DNA of 64,000 nt from Littorina saxatilis (GCF_037325665.1 NW_027128233.1:265001-329000), one strand, 5' to 3'; positions 19,705-30,682 are shown, counted from the first letter of the stretch. Translations and numbers: made by a program. Notes: generated by a model from the sequence alone, not told the origin.

Positions 19705-21227
19705 TACTGTTCAAAAAAAGAAACGCATAGCTTGTAATATTTGGTTAATTTAGTTATATGGCTACAAGGATATCCACCAAACTGCAGAAAATGTTTATCT
19801 GGTCGTCGACCTTTCGTCCATTGCCACAAGTGAGCTCTGCACGTGACGCATGCGTTATCAGTGGCTACAATGTCAAAATTGCTCATTTGGCATGAACACT
19901 CGTCATGCTTCAGTGTAATCTCGTAAAACTCGGGGAATATTGAGCTCTCACCATGTCTTCCAAAACCCATAAAAGCGGATTGTTCGCCACAAAGAAAACA
20001 GACGACAATTCAGCGACGAAAGATGGCCCGATTGAGCAGAGAAGACCGCCAAATTGCATTGGGTCGTTTACAAGCAGGCCAAAGTGAAAGTGCAATCGCC
20101 AGGCACTTCCACGTGTCCCAGAGCACCATCAGTAGACTGTGGGTCAGGTTTCAAGCCACTGGCTCCGTTGCTGACTTGCCACGAGCGGGAAGACCAAGGG
20201 CGACAACTGCTGCTCACGACCACTTCATACGGCTCCGCCACCTCCGGAATCGTTTCCTGTCGGCCTCATCTTCTGTCCAGGCTCTCCCCGGGCCACACCG
20301 ATTATCGGACCAGACCGTGCGGAACCGCCTGCATGAAGCTGGTTTGAGAGCTCGCAGACCTCACAGAGGAGCTGTCCTCACCCGCCGCCATCGCCAGAAC
20401 CTAGTGCAGTGGGGCAACCAGCCCCTTCGCTGGACCGTCCGGAATCACTGGAGACACGTGTGGTTCAGCGACGAGTCCTACTTCCTGCTCCAGCGACATG
20501 ATGGTCGGAGGAGGGTCTACCGGAGAGTAAACGAACGTTACGCGCCCAACTGTGTGGATGAGGCACCCGTTCATGGTGGTGGAGGCGTCATGGTGTGGGG
20601 GGGCGATCAATACCGCTGGAAGGAGCACCCTGGTGCACGTCCAAGGGCGCATAACTGCCCAGCGATACGTGGAGGAAATTCTGCGCCCACACGCCCTTCC
20701 TCTTCTGGCTGACCAGGATGCCATATTCCAGCAGGACAACGCTCGCCCGCACACAGCACGACTCACCACCCAGTTCCTCACCGACCACCATGTCCAGGTG
20801 CTTCCCTGGCCATCCATGTCGCCAGACATGAACCCGATAGAACACCTCTGGGATGAATTGGACAGACGTGTGCGCAGGCGAGAAGAAGCGCCGGCAAATC
20901 ACCGCGATCTATTGCAGGCACTTCAGGAGGAGTGGGACACCATCCCACAGCAAGATATCCGGCATCTGATCCAGTCCATGCCCAGAAGGTGCCGGGTAGT
21001 TGTTGCTGCTCAAGGCAGTCACACCCCCTACTGACTTGACAGCCTCGGCACCCAATCGTATTGATTGACTGATTGATTTGAAGATACAAATGAACTGTGT
21101 GTGCATTCAACTGTGTCCATACCAAATTTCAAACAAATAATCTAAATATTGGATTTTCTGTTAATTTTTTCGAAAAATAAAACAAATTTGGCAAGTAGCA
21201 ACTATGCGTTTCTTTTTTTGAACAGTA
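19705..21227 (+). mobile_element. Tc1/mariner (DD34E) transposon
   Basis: About 27-bp terminal inverted repeats (ACTGTTCAAAAAAAGAAACG at the left; inverted partner at 21201-21227) flanked by TA duplications. It lies in the A-box region of the SINE, restoring GGGATGTAGCTCAG when removed. Length 1,523 bp is normal for an autonomous Tc1 element. Confidence 0.9.
20023..21034 (+). pseudogene. Tc1 transposase with one frame change
   Basis: About 336 codons from ATG 20023 to TGA 21034. The N-terminal half has a helix-turn-helix (SAIARHFHVSQSTISRLWVR), then WFSDESYF with the first catalytic Asp. The second half supplies FQQDNARPHTA and SPDMNPIEHLWDELDR. Thirty-four residues lie between the second Asp and Glu, so this is DD34E. 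The frame changes at a run of seven G near 20596-20602: the first frame continues as GGDQYRWKEH while the sensible continuation GAINTAGRSTLVHV is in the next frame. One extra G explains it, and a sequencing or assembly slip in the homopolymer is possible. Confidence 0.85.
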
Positions 21228-21860
21228 TAGCTCAGTCGGTAGCGTGCTGGATTTGTATCCAGTTGGCCGCTGTCCGCGTGAGTTCGTCCCCACGTTCGGC
21301 GAGAGATTTATTTCTCAGAGTCAACTTTGTGTGCAGACTCTCCTCGGTGTCCGAACACCCCCGTGTGTACACGCAAGCACAAGACCAAGTGCGCACGAAA
21401 AAGATCCTGTAATCTATGTCAGAGTTCGGTGGGTTATAGAAACACGAAAATACCCAGCATGCTTCCTCCGAAAACGGCGTATGGCTGCCTAAATGGCGGG
21501 GTAAAAAAACGGTCATACACGTAAAATTCCACTCGTGCAAAAAACACGAGTGTACGTGGGAGTTTCAGCCCACGAACGCAGAAGAAGAAGAAGAAGAAGA
21601 CGAAGCGCACTAAGTTATGCCACCGAAAAATAAATCTAAAGCCTGCCAAAGTTCAACAAAAGCTGAACACGTTTGGCTATTCAACGGCATCCTGTGCTAC
21701 ATTAGGGTCAAAAACAGGGGGGAACACGGCGAGTGTCATTCTTGAAAATGAAAATATTCTGACGTCCTATTGGAATTTCTGAAAGCGGTCAAATGTCCTA
21801 TTGATGCTGAAGAGCCAGGACATTTGTGCTATAGGTATGAATTTGTAGCGACATCCCTGG

Positions 21861-22118
21861 GCCATAACGTAGCTCAGTTCGTGGAGCACTGGACTTGTGA
21901 GCCTTGGGTAACGGGTTCAAATCCAAGCAGTAAAAGGAAAGAGAGAATGCTTACTGTCCTAGATCCTTCGCCCGACCGGGTTATCGACTACACACGGAAG
22001 GTATTAGTTCTAGACACAATCACCAGGCGGAAGCATGCATGTGGCAGATGTTACCGTGCTGGTCACAACTGCACCGCTTCTGCTTGTCTGTGTCATTTCA
22101 GGGCTGGAATCTAAAGGG
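21861..22118 (+). mobile_element. tRNA-derived SINE fragment, other family
   Basis: CGTAGCTCAGTTCGTGGAGC resembles an A box and ACGGGTTCAAATCC a B box, 44 bp apart, followed by a body unlike the other SINEs in the window. No tail or flanking duplication was found. A true tRNA gene is unlikely because no acceptor stem pairs. Confidence 0.45.
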
Positions 22119-22523
22119 CAGAGATGACATTCTTCTTCTTCTTCTTCTGCGTTCATGGGCTGAAACTCCCTCGTACACTCGTGTTTTTGCACGAGTGGAA
22201 TTTTACGTGTATGACCATTTTTACCCGGCCCGCCATTAAGGCAGCCATACGCCGCTTTCGGAGGAAACATGCTGGGTATTTGCGTGTTTCTATAACCCAC
22301 CGAACTCTGACATGGATTACAGGATCTTTTCCGTGCGCACTTGGTCTTGTGCTTGCGTGTACACACGAAGGCGGTTAAGTCACTAGCAGGTCTGCACATA
22401 AGTTGACCTGGGAGATCGGAAAAATCTCAACTCTTAACCCACCAGACGGCAGCGACCGGGATTCGAACTCACGACCTCCCGATTAAGAGGCCGACGTCTT
22501 ACCACCACGCCACTGCGCCCGTC
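22119..22523 (-). mobile_element. SINE-A copy with alternative tRNA head
   Basis: Reverse orientation: (TTC)n at the left, then the shared SINE-A body. The head is a different tRNA-like unit, on the minus strand GGGCGCAGTGGCGTGGTGG ... GTGAGTTCGAATCCCGG, the same as in the copies at 32048, 39959, 43251 and 45518. Confidence 0.85.
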
Positions 22524-22849
22524 AGAGATGTCATTAATTGATGAAGGAAATTAGGCTGAGTTATTTCTGAACGGTGTATATTACGTAATGGTTAATTGGC
22601 TTGTTCACAAACGTAATCATCTAAGACCTGGTTAGTGGGAAGGTCCTGTGGTGTTTGAGGGTTACACAAAGGCTATAGAAATACAGAGTAGTTTATGAGC
22701 GTTTGGGTCATGTAAGACCTAGGAAGAACTATGAATTTACAGATAATGACAAAATTATCGCAAAAACAATATACCCAAGAGGCAAAGGAAAACCAATGTT
22801 GTTTTTCTAAAAACCTCATGGACTTGAAATAAAAAGGAAAGCCTGATAC

Positions 22850-22975
22850 TTGCATGCTACTGTACACATGTTTTAAATCGGAGTCATGCTTAAAGTCCTG
22901 CCCTGACAGCTCAGCCTGGATGGCCTGCCCTTGGTCCAGCACACTTGCGGCGTCGGGACTGGCACAACATGCTAG
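22850..22975 (-). CDS. Putative exon C of an unidentified minus-strand gene
   Basis: 126 nt, in phase 0 at both ends, with acceptor GATAG before 22975 and donor GTATCA after 22850. The frame reads LACCASPDAASVLDQGQ, then AIQAELSGQDFKHDSDLKHV. The acceptor is weak (few pyrimidines). Support comes from phase agreement with the exons at 24183-24254 and 24396-24581 and from coding-like codon use. No family recognised. Confidence 0.35.
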
Positions 22976-23264
22976 CTATCATCTGAATAAATTTGTATGT
23001 ATGCTTCTTGTATCTGTTCATTCGTTTCCTTGTCATTGTTAACTCAAAAGATTGAATTCAACATTAAGTTCATGGGTATTCATGCAGCATTTTAATTTCT
23101 TTTGCCTCTGAGTACATACTATTCAGACTGAAAATATACGCCTTCAATAATGTGTACCTGATGGAAGTATATTTGTTGGTGAAAAGTAGGATATGTGCAG
23201 AAATGGCTGCGATCTGCTGGCCGATGTGAATGCGTGATGTATTGTGTAAAAAAATGTCATCTCA

Positions 23265-23660
23265 CACGGCATAAATAAATCCCTGCGCCTTGAATATGTG
23301 CGCGATATAAATTGCATAAAAATTTTGAAAAAATTAAAAATAAAAAATCCCTGCGCTTAGAACTGTACCCACAGAATACGCGCGATATAAGCCTCATATT
23401 GATTGATTGATTGACTTTTTTCTTTGTCAATCAATCAATGAAGCTTATATCGCGCATATTCCGTGGGTACAGTTCTAGGCGCTCTGCAGTGATGCCGTGT
23501 GAGATCAAATTTTATACGGCCAGTAGATTGCAGCCATGTCGGCGCATATTTACCTTTCACGGCCTTATTCCAAGTCACACGGGTATGGTAGACAATTATT
23601 AACTGTGTCCTCTTTGGAATGTAATCTCAGGCAGTCGCTCAGGGTATGGTGTTGTCAGTG
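23265..23660. repeat. Two SINE-D fragments tail to tail (inverted repeat)
   Basis: Left part (+): AGAACTGTACCCACAGAATA, GCGCGATATAAGCCTCAT, then (TTGA)n to about 23415. Right part (-): (AATC)n from 23427, then GCTTATATCGCGCATATTCC and GTGGGTACAGTTCTAGGCGC. The two SINE tails face each other across a 12-nt T-rich spacer, giving a palindrome of roughly 60 bp per arm. Confidence 0.7.
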
Positions 23661-23915
23661 AAGACACGCTTGGGATCACATCTGGAATAAAACATAACAA
23701 GCATGTGCATTATTATAAGACAATATTATTTATATAAATTAATTGGCTTTAAATTGAAACTTCGAGGTGATCATCTTGGATTGGCTCCTGAACATTACCA
23801 TATTTAAGCCCCATGGAGTGAAATGAGACATTATGGAAACATGTCCCACACATGAACTAATTACCTCAAAGAGCTGCATGGAAATCTTTAAGTCTTGACG
23901 TGATAGAGAGAGTTC

Positions 23916-24044
23916 ATTCTACGTTGAGTACTTTATGTCAAGATTGTTTTATTACATAATTCTACGTTGAGTACTTTATGTCAAGATTGTTTTATTACAT
24001 AATTCTACGTTGAGTACTTTATGTCAAGATTGTTTTATTACATA
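23916..24044. repeat. 43-bp tandem repeat, 3 near-identical units
   Basis: ATTCTACGTTGAGTACTTTA starts at 23916, 23959 and 24002. The units are essentially identical, which implies recent duplication or gene conversion. Confidence 0.9.
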
Positions 24045-24182
24045 AGAAAATGAGAAATGGTATTTACTTTTTTTCTGGCATGCTGCACACAGTCCTTAGC
24101 AACAGAATGCAATCAATAAATATGCCTTAGTGACAGGCATTGAAGAAAAATCCTTTTAGAGACTTAAACATTTTTGTTTTAC

Positions 24183-24254
24183 CTTCTGGAGGTGATACGT
24201 CTGAGCTGCTTGAACCTGCTGGTAGTGTCGCATGAGTACTTGGACTTTCAATAT
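24183..24254 (-). CDS. Putative exon B of an unidentified minus-strand gene
   Basis: 72 nt, phase 0, acceptor TATAG after a TG tract and donor GTAAAA. The frame reads ILKVQVLMRHYQQVQAAQTY then HLQK. Another frame is also open (Ser-rich), so the assignment rests on phase continuity with the exon at 24396-24581. Confidence 0.35.
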
Positions 24255-24255
24255 C

Positions 24256-24257
<2 letters not shown>

Positions 24258-24321
<64 letters not shown>

Positions 24322-24330
24322 ACATACACA
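24258..24330. repeat. CA microsatellite
   Basis: CA tract ending two bases from the putative acceptor of exon B on the minus strand. Confidence 0.95.
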
Positions 24331-24395
24331 CACACGAAGATATAAGCAGATGTACACAGAGTTAAATGTTTAACAGGAAAAATATTAACCTGTAC

Positions 24396-24619
24396 CTCCA
24401 CAGCGGACCGTGTAGCACGTCGGCAGTGGCGGAGCTTTTCTTGCCGCGTGAGCCGGCTCTCAACGTCTTCATCGCTGAGACCCCTGATGCCCTGGCCTTG
24501 GAGCTCATTTCGCTTTGCGTTGATGAGCAGCTGCACGTCCTTGGGGTCCCAGGCGAAGATACAACGAGAGAGTCGGGACATGGAGAGCTTGTACTAGGGA
24601 TGCCTCTCGGAGTTTCAGC
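24396..24619 (-). CDS. Putative exon A with start codon, unidentified minus-strand gene
   Basis: Acceptor TGCATCATGCAG ends at 24620; ATG lies at 24581 after an in-frame TAG, so the exon holds 5' UTR plus the first 62 codons; donor GAG|GTACAG follows 24396. The frame reads MSRLSRCIFAWDPKDVQLLI, NAKRNELQGQGIRGLSDEDV, ESRLTRQEKLRHCRRATRSA. Third positions are strongly G/C-biased in this frame, unlike the AT-rich surroundings, which supports real coding. The protein is basic and helical-looking; no domain recognised. Confidence 0.5.
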
Positions 24620-25396
24620 CTGCATGATGCAATCTTTTATATAAAAAAAAATACAGAATGAAAATTGAAATACTTCACACTGTCCTTTCACTTTTTCTTG
24701 TACATATATCCTTTTTTCGCTCTCTCTTTTTTTTGTAAATGGATAAAAAGAGAAATTGTCTGTCATTATGAAAGCAGTGTTTGGAATCGAATAACGTTGC
24801 CCAGAAAAATTCATACATCAATTAATATCATGCGATTGAAAACTTCCCTTCGCATGGATTATCATCTTGATTGTTTTGTAACCCTTCTGTCTTTCTTACA
24901 AAAAGTAAAATTAATGTTGAGTGTGTATTGATGCGCATCGCCAGCGTATGTTCATGTATCAAATGTTTGGTCACCATCAAAGTTGAACCCCAGTAATCTG
25001 ACCAATCACATAATCTTTTACATTGTAAACCCATCTTGATGATTTTACAATATGTATTTGTCATTCTTGGCTCAATGGCCTAATGAAAATGGCTTAATAT
25101 TCAGACAAACTCATCATTTGTGCAGTTACTTAATGTGGTTATTCTCTAACTTGATATACACTGCATTTAATTCATGTTGAAGCAGTATACACAGAAGCGA
25201 CAACCCAAAATCACACTTATACCCGAAATAGGGGGACACAAAGAAATGAGGAAAACCGACTAACCTCATCATAAAATGCCATACGTCAAGGCGTACGTAC
25301 ACCTGTGGCCATGATTCCCTGAACATGGTGCGGATCTGTGTGCATCAGTCCCGGTCCACATAGAAAACCTCTGGAGGGTCGGCTTTTGTGTGTGCG
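24620..25396. other. Non-coding, nothing recognised
   Basis: AT-rich. The promoter of the minus-strand exons may lie here. No motif was identified. Confidence 0.35.
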
Positions 25397-25478
25397 ACTT
25401 TCTTTGTTTAGTGGGGCACTGAGGGGTCAGTCTCGGCAAGCCTCGACCCCCGTAAGTGCCCCACTAAACAAAGAAAGT
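25397..25478. repeat. 24-bp perfect inverted repeat (hairpin)
   Basis: Arm 25397-25420 (ACTTTCTTTGTTTAGTGGGG and CACT) is perfectly complementary to 25455-25478. The 34-nt loop can extend the stem with GGGGTC pairing GACCCC. The hairpin could be the core of a small foldback element or a precursor-like RNA; neither is shown. Confidence 0.85.
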
Positions 25479-25974
25479 CTCTCGGGATTCCCAACGTGAG
25501 TTATAAATAGAACATTGTGTAATCTCTATATAGTACCTATTTGTTTGAAGGGGAATGATCAACAACGCCAAAATTAACCCTATCAATTTGACAATACACT
25601 CACCTTTTTGATAGAATCCATTTTCAGGATCCTTCCTGTGGTGCTGGAGCTCTTTTCACCCCAGCAGATTATGTCTATTCTTTGTTGTTTTCTTTATTTC
25701 TTCAATGTTAAAATGCTTGTAGATCGTTAGCCAAACGAGAGTTCGACTTTTATACCGCAGAATATCTCAATCGTTTTGCTGAAGAAGGTAATCCCGGAGT
25801 CAACGCAGATGACCTCTATAAATTATTCAATTGTACTCTGAGATTAAAGACAATGACCAATGACAGGTGAGATCGAGACTCGGTGATGATGGATTATCCT
25901 TATGGTAACCATAGATTATCCAGAATAATCACCTCCTCAGCTAACAGAGACAAAGAGGCAGGTCATGGGATAAG
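25479..25974. other. Non-coding, nothing recognised
   Basis: No supported gene or repeat family. Confidence 0.35.
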
Positions 25975-26160
25975 CGTGTTTAGGTGGTATCAGCCATCTG
26001 CACTTATGGCAGAATGACCGAGAATTACGAGAATATCAAGCATGCATCCACCAACATTGGTCATACACATAAAAATCAATTTATGCAAAAACACGAGTGT
26101 ACGGGGAACGTTAATCTCATGAACGCAGAAGAACAAGAACAAGAAAAAGAAGGAGAAGAG
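25975..26160. mobile_element. SINE-B (-) fragment next to SINE-A (+) 3' fragment
   Basis: 25975-26015 (GTGGTATCAGCCATCTGCAC, TTATGGCAGAATGACCGAG) is the reverse of SINE-B. 26030-26160 (GGTCATACACATAAAAATCA, CACGAGTGTACG, ACGCAGAAGAA) is the diverged 3' end of SINE-A. Confidence 0.6.
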
Positions 26161-26849
26161 CTTTTTGAGATAATAAAGCTCTTGTATTCTTAAAGACATC
26201 CGACACCAATTAAACAACCGTTAAAAATCGCCAATATTTTGCCTGATGTATCTTTAAAGTCTGACAAAACAAATGTTTTACAATCAGAGAAATCGATCGT
26301 TGCGTTTTTAAGATACAGCCTCATGAATATGTTGACATTTCACGTTTTTTTGTAAATCAGGGTAGGCTATTGGATATAACTGATTAATTAAAATCACAAA
26401 TACTTGTTTTTGTATGTGGCGTAAATACCGACTTTGTGCACATAAATATGATGGGTTTTGTTACGAATAAGTGTTTCCATTCTTTCTGAAATGGCTAATA
26501 TTCGTTAATTTACATGACGTTTTATGTGCTAAAATTAGACCACCTGCTCACTTCAACTGAATATATCTGCTAATAGAACCGTTACATTTTCATAAAAGTT
26601 TGACATAAAGCACACCTGGGTGTACACAATTAGATACACAAAAATAAAAAATAAATCGATCGTTAAATTTTTGCATAAGTTTACAAAACGTAACCCTAAC
26701 CCCATTTATAATTTTAGTACAAAAGAAGGTTGACATTATGACATTCGTTGCGTACGGAAAATACGCTTGAATCTAATGATTTTGTTGTTGTTACATATTC
26801 GTTGTGTGTTACATCAAATCGATATTGTTAGGCATCTGTCCGTGTTTCC
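26161..26849. other. Non-coding, nothing recognised
   Basis: AT-rich, no supported feature. Confidence 0.35.
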
Positions 26850-26903
26850 ATCCGTCCGTCCGTTCGTCCGTCCGTCCGTCCGTATGTCCGTCCGTCCGTC
26901 CGT
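26850..26903. repeat. GTCC tetranucleotide repeat
   Basis: About 13 CCGT/GTCC units with single-base interruptions. Confidence 0.95.
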
Positions 26904-27408
26904 CACACTTTTGATCGCTAATAGCTCCTGGGTTTGTGGGCCCGTTATCGTGAAATTTGGAATGACATATACCATTGTTATGGTATATATGTGGTTAACA
27001 TTTCTACCCAATGGCTACGCGAGTACCGAGGTTGCACACGGTTTAGCGCTCACACGTCATTTCCTTTGCCTATACCTCCAGCGTTTCTTGACCGATTCAC
27101 CACACATTTCGTGTGGATGTGGATATGCTGATGCTTAAACCTGGCGCAACACTTCAAAAACATTGCTTAATAATCGTTGGAGTTGTAACTGAAACAAAGC
27201 ATGGGCGACCGCTCAATCGCTGAGCGCAGCTAGAGGTGTTCGACCCAAGCGTACGGATAGGCATAGAAATTAGAGCGCTTACCTCTCACGCTAGCATAAG
27301 GCGTTTGGCTGCCAGTCGGGGCGACATTATTATTAATATTATATTATTATTATTACCATTATTATCATTGTTGTTGTTTTTGTTGTTGTACTTGCTGTTG
27401 TTGTTTAT

Positions 27409-27564
27409 ACACACACACATACGCACACACGTTTCAGATATATATACACATACTTACACACAAACATACATATACACATACAGACACCCACACACACAAT
27501 CACACACATATATACACACACACGCATACTCACACACCCATACACACATACAGACACGCTCCAG

Positions 27565-27595
<31 letters not shown>

Positions 27596-27719
27596 GATAC
27601 TCGCACGCACAAATACACATGCACGCATTGACGCACGTACGCACGCATACACAAACACAAACACACACACATGCCCACACACATATACACGCACACATTC
27701 ACACACACACACGCACACA

Positions 27720-27781
<62 letters not shown>

Positions 27782-27970
27782 TGCACGCACGCTCAAATAC
27801 ACATGCACGCATTGACGCACGTACGCACGCATACACAAACACACACACACACGCCCACACACATATACACGCACACATACAAACACACACACACGCACAC
27901 ACACGCACACACACGCACACATACACACTCGCACACACACACACACACACGCACACACACGCACACACGT
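27409..27970. repeat. Compound CA microsatellite
   Basis: 560 bp of CA with CATA, CGCA and CAGA blocks. A block of about 40 bp (CGCACGCTCAAATACACATG and flanks, near 27788) repeats one near 27605, so part of the tract grew by segmental duplication rather than slippage alone. Confidence 0.9.
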
Positions 27971-28411
27971 TTCTGATGATAATCGTTGGTTGGCCAAAAA
28001 GAAGGACATACATATTATTTCATACACATTTTTACCCGTTTTGGATTTGTGAACGAATAACAAAGAACAGCCTTTTCAATCACAACATAGCAACATCTTG
28101 TAGCAGGCGTAATGTCGACTTCATAAAATGTTCTCTTTTTGTGTTTGCTATATTCGCCCGAACATAGAATAAACTGAACAAACAATCTTCACTGTCGGGT
28201 ATGTCATCAGCACATAATGTTTGCGAGCAGCTGTTATTACTTTGGACTGTAAAGAACAGTTTCAGAAATTGTAATTGGTTGTCGATGCTACTAGTACTGC
28301 TACGTCTATAAACTAATGAGAACAACGAAACAAAAACGTTATTCGTTTTAAAACTTTGATATAGAAATTCTGTTGTTGAAAATCATAAAAGATACGCTCA
28401 TCACATGTAAT

Positions 28412-28415
<4 letters not shown>

Positions 28416-28485
<70 letters not shown>

Positions 28486-28647
28486 GCGCGCGCGCACACG
28501 CACACACATATGCACATACTCACACACAAACATACATATACACACACCCACACACACAATCACACACATATACACACACACGCATACCCACACACCCATA
28601 CACACATACAGACACGCTGCACACACACACACACACACACATATATG

Positions 28648-28690
<43 letters not shown>
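28416..28690. repeat. CA/CG microsatellite
   Basis: CA tract with a (CG)n core near 28471-28495. CACACCCACACACACAATCA near 28543 also occurs near 27486 in the previous tract, so the two tracts share a segmental origin. Confidence 0.9.
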
Positions 28691-28693
<3 letters not shown>

Positions 28694-29413
28694 CGAACAC
28701 GCACTCACAACCACGCACAAAGAATTAAAGATTCTTGGCAAGCATAGTGACCGAGACTTGTAATAGGTGGAACGTCTTGGACCAGAAACATGGACTTTCT
28801 TTTACGTGTTCCGTGACGTTATTGTAGGTTTGACGTCATAATGACACAGGAGCAAAAGAAAAAGGCGAAGGACACGAGGGCAAGCAAACTCATTTGTTTT
28901 AGGGGATCATGAAAACAGGGGGAGGTAAGGCCGGAAGATAAGAGTTACGGAACTTGTTCGCAATCGTCACTACGCTGTGCATTGATCGGTGTCGGATCCC
29001 TTTAAGACTTCCGCAACTCATCCCCCCCCCCCCCCCCCCCCCCATACCCCCCACTGCATCTGCCGCCGACAATAAAGAAGGAACTTAATGCGCGAGAATA
29101 ACTTCATCATTATCAAATAAAAAAAGGGTTTTCTTTCTAATAACGCAGAATATGAAACAGTAATTTTCTACACACGAGGAAGTACCGTAATAACATATAT
29201 TTATTGACAATAAATGTCAAGAACGAGGCAAAAATTAAATAAAAATGGGGAAAAAGAGCGTGCTTTTGGTATCAGCTGCATAGTGACTGGACCAGTCGCG
29301 CTCAACCTGGTCTTGGGGAATTAAAAGAACTGCGTATAACCAGCTCCTGCATAGTTGTGCGTGACACTTCACGCTATCAATTGGTGAGTGTATCTGCCGT
29401 GATTCTATGTCCG
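28691..29413. other. Non-coding; poly-C run
   Basis: Contains a run of about 20 C at 29022-29043. GACCGAGAC and GACGTCATAATGAC near 28750-28842 recall the interior of MITE-E, perhaps a decayed copy. No gene seen. Confidence 0.4.
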
Positions 29414-29416
29414 TTG

Positions 29417-29447
<31 letters not shown>

Positions 29448-29681
29448 TGTGTGTGTGTGCGTGCGTGCGTGCGTGTGTGTGTGTGTTGGTTGATTTGTGT
29501 GTTAGTTTGTTGGTTATTACTCGTTAGTGTCTCTTCAGCTGATATTACTATCCTAAACCGGTGTGTATGTGTGTGTGTGCGTACGTGCCTGTGTTTTTGT
29601 GAGTGTAAGTGTGTGTGTGCGTACGTGCGTATGTGTTTGTGTGTGTTAGTGTGAGTGTGTGTGTGTGTGTGTTTTGTTTTG
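29414..29681. repeat. TG microsatellite clusters
   Basis: Several TG/TGCG blocks separated by short unique DNA, then a run of about 15 C at 29687-29702. Confidence 0.9.
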
Positions 29682-29734
29682 TTTTGCCCCCCCCCCCCCC
29701 CCTCGCGTTTCATTCGAAGAAGAGTGTGTCACAT

Positions 29735-30682
29735 GTTTTGCTCTTCCAATAAATGTGTCATCTATAAAACAATGTGTCTCACGTTTCGCTCTTCCAATAA
29801 ATGTGCAATGTCTAAAACAATTATCTACACAAAATTCATCTCGCTCTTCCGGTAAATTTGACATGCATAAATCAATCATCTACAAAACAATCTTTGCGCT
29901 CTTCTAGTAAATATGCTATGTATAAGACAATCATCGATATAACAGTTGTTTTCGCTCTTCCTGTAACAGTTATGTGCCATGCGCAGAACAATCATCTTTA
30001 TTACAAATTTGTTTCGCCATTCCAGTAAATGTGCCATGTATAAAACAATTATCAACTCAAAATCTTCTCGCTCTTCCAGTAATTGTGCCATGTTTAAAAC
30101 AACCATCTACATCACAATCTTCACCCTGTCCATCCCAGGGGCACACATCCACGTCGGACATCGGACATACACGGATATTTTTTCCAAATGTCCTATACAT
30201 TTTTCACGCAAGAGGACATGTCCTATTGTTTTAGTCACAAAGTGGTCATTGCCCGATTATGCTTTCATGTGATCCGTACATTGTCAGTACTTTCCAATTT
30301 ATAGTAGTTTGATTTGCTATTTTATCGATGTTTTGCGAAGCGATGTGTCTCGAAATTTGGGGAGACTTTATGTGCTTTTTATAGAGAAGAGCTTCCAAGG
30401 GTCGCCACTCTGAATGCTCCTTTGCAGTTTTTTTCTTCCGAAAAAGCAACATGCCGCCGAAAATGTTTTTCTATTGACTTATTTTTGATCAGGACAAATG
30501 TCCTGTCACATTTGCATTGTCCAGGACATTTGTCCTTGCTTTCACCGATGTGAGCCCCTGCATTCCAGTAATTGTGCCATGTTTAAAACAACCATCTACA
30601 AAACAACCTTCTCGCTCTTCCAGTAATTGTGCCATGTTTAAAACAACCATCTACAAGACAATCTTCTCCCTGTTCATTCCAG
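29735..30682. repeat. 54-bp minisatellite ending at a splice acceptor
   Basis: About nine units built on CGCTCTTCCAGTAATTGTGC and CATGTTTAAAACAACCATCT, diverged at the left and nearly identical at the right. Each unit carries a pyrimidine-rich stretch followed by CAG (CTCTTCCAG, CATTCCAG). The last unit ends in TGTTCATTCCAG, immediately before the exon at 30683. The hAT-like element at 30136-30560 interrupts the array. Confidence 0.8.
30136..30560. mobile_element. hAT-like non-autonomous element
   Basis: CAGGGGCACACATC at the left and GATGTGAGCCCCTG at the right are inverted. Interior words GTCGGACATCGGACATAC and ATGTCCTAT match the element at 19332. It interrupts the 54-bp minisatellite. 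No exact 8-bp target duplication is preserved. Confidence 0.6.

Larger units (their letters stand above)
19691..21598 (+). mobile_element. SINE-A copy, split by Tc1
   Basis: The tRNA-derived head begins GGGCGGGGATGTA and resumes after the Tc1 as TAGCTCAGTCGGTAGCGTG. The body has GAGTTCGTCCCCACG (B-box-like), TGTGTGCAGACTCTC, CACAAGACCAAGTGCGCACG and AATACCCAGCATGC, and the tail is (GAA)n. The 12-bp target duplication GACGAAGCGCAC flanks it at 19679-19690 and 21599-21610. The SINE itself is about 385 bp. Confidence 0.9.
19332..21859. mobile_element. hAT-like terminal-inverted-repeat element carrying nested insertions
   Basis: The left end reads CAGGGATGTCGTTAGGCG and the right end is GCGACATCCCTG, an inverted pair of about 12 bp. 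After removal of the nested SINE about 610 bp remain. The interior (CGTCGGACATCGGACAT, many TGTCCTAT/ATGTCC words) matches the element at 30136-30560. CAGGG termini suggest hAT. Flanking 8-bp duplications are not clean (AAGGCCCT against GGCCATAA). Non-autonomous and old. Confidence 0.6.

Noticed and set aside
21861-21935. tRNA gene
   Set aside because: A- and B-box-like words are present but no acceptor stem pairs and the DNA continues into a repeat-like body.
27409-28750. Long Cys/Val- and His/Thr-rich open frames
   Set aside because: Translations of CA/TG microsatellites on both strands; the same applies at 1, 3.3, 14.8, 15.5, 19.1, 24.3, 29.5, 33.4 and 37.7 kb.
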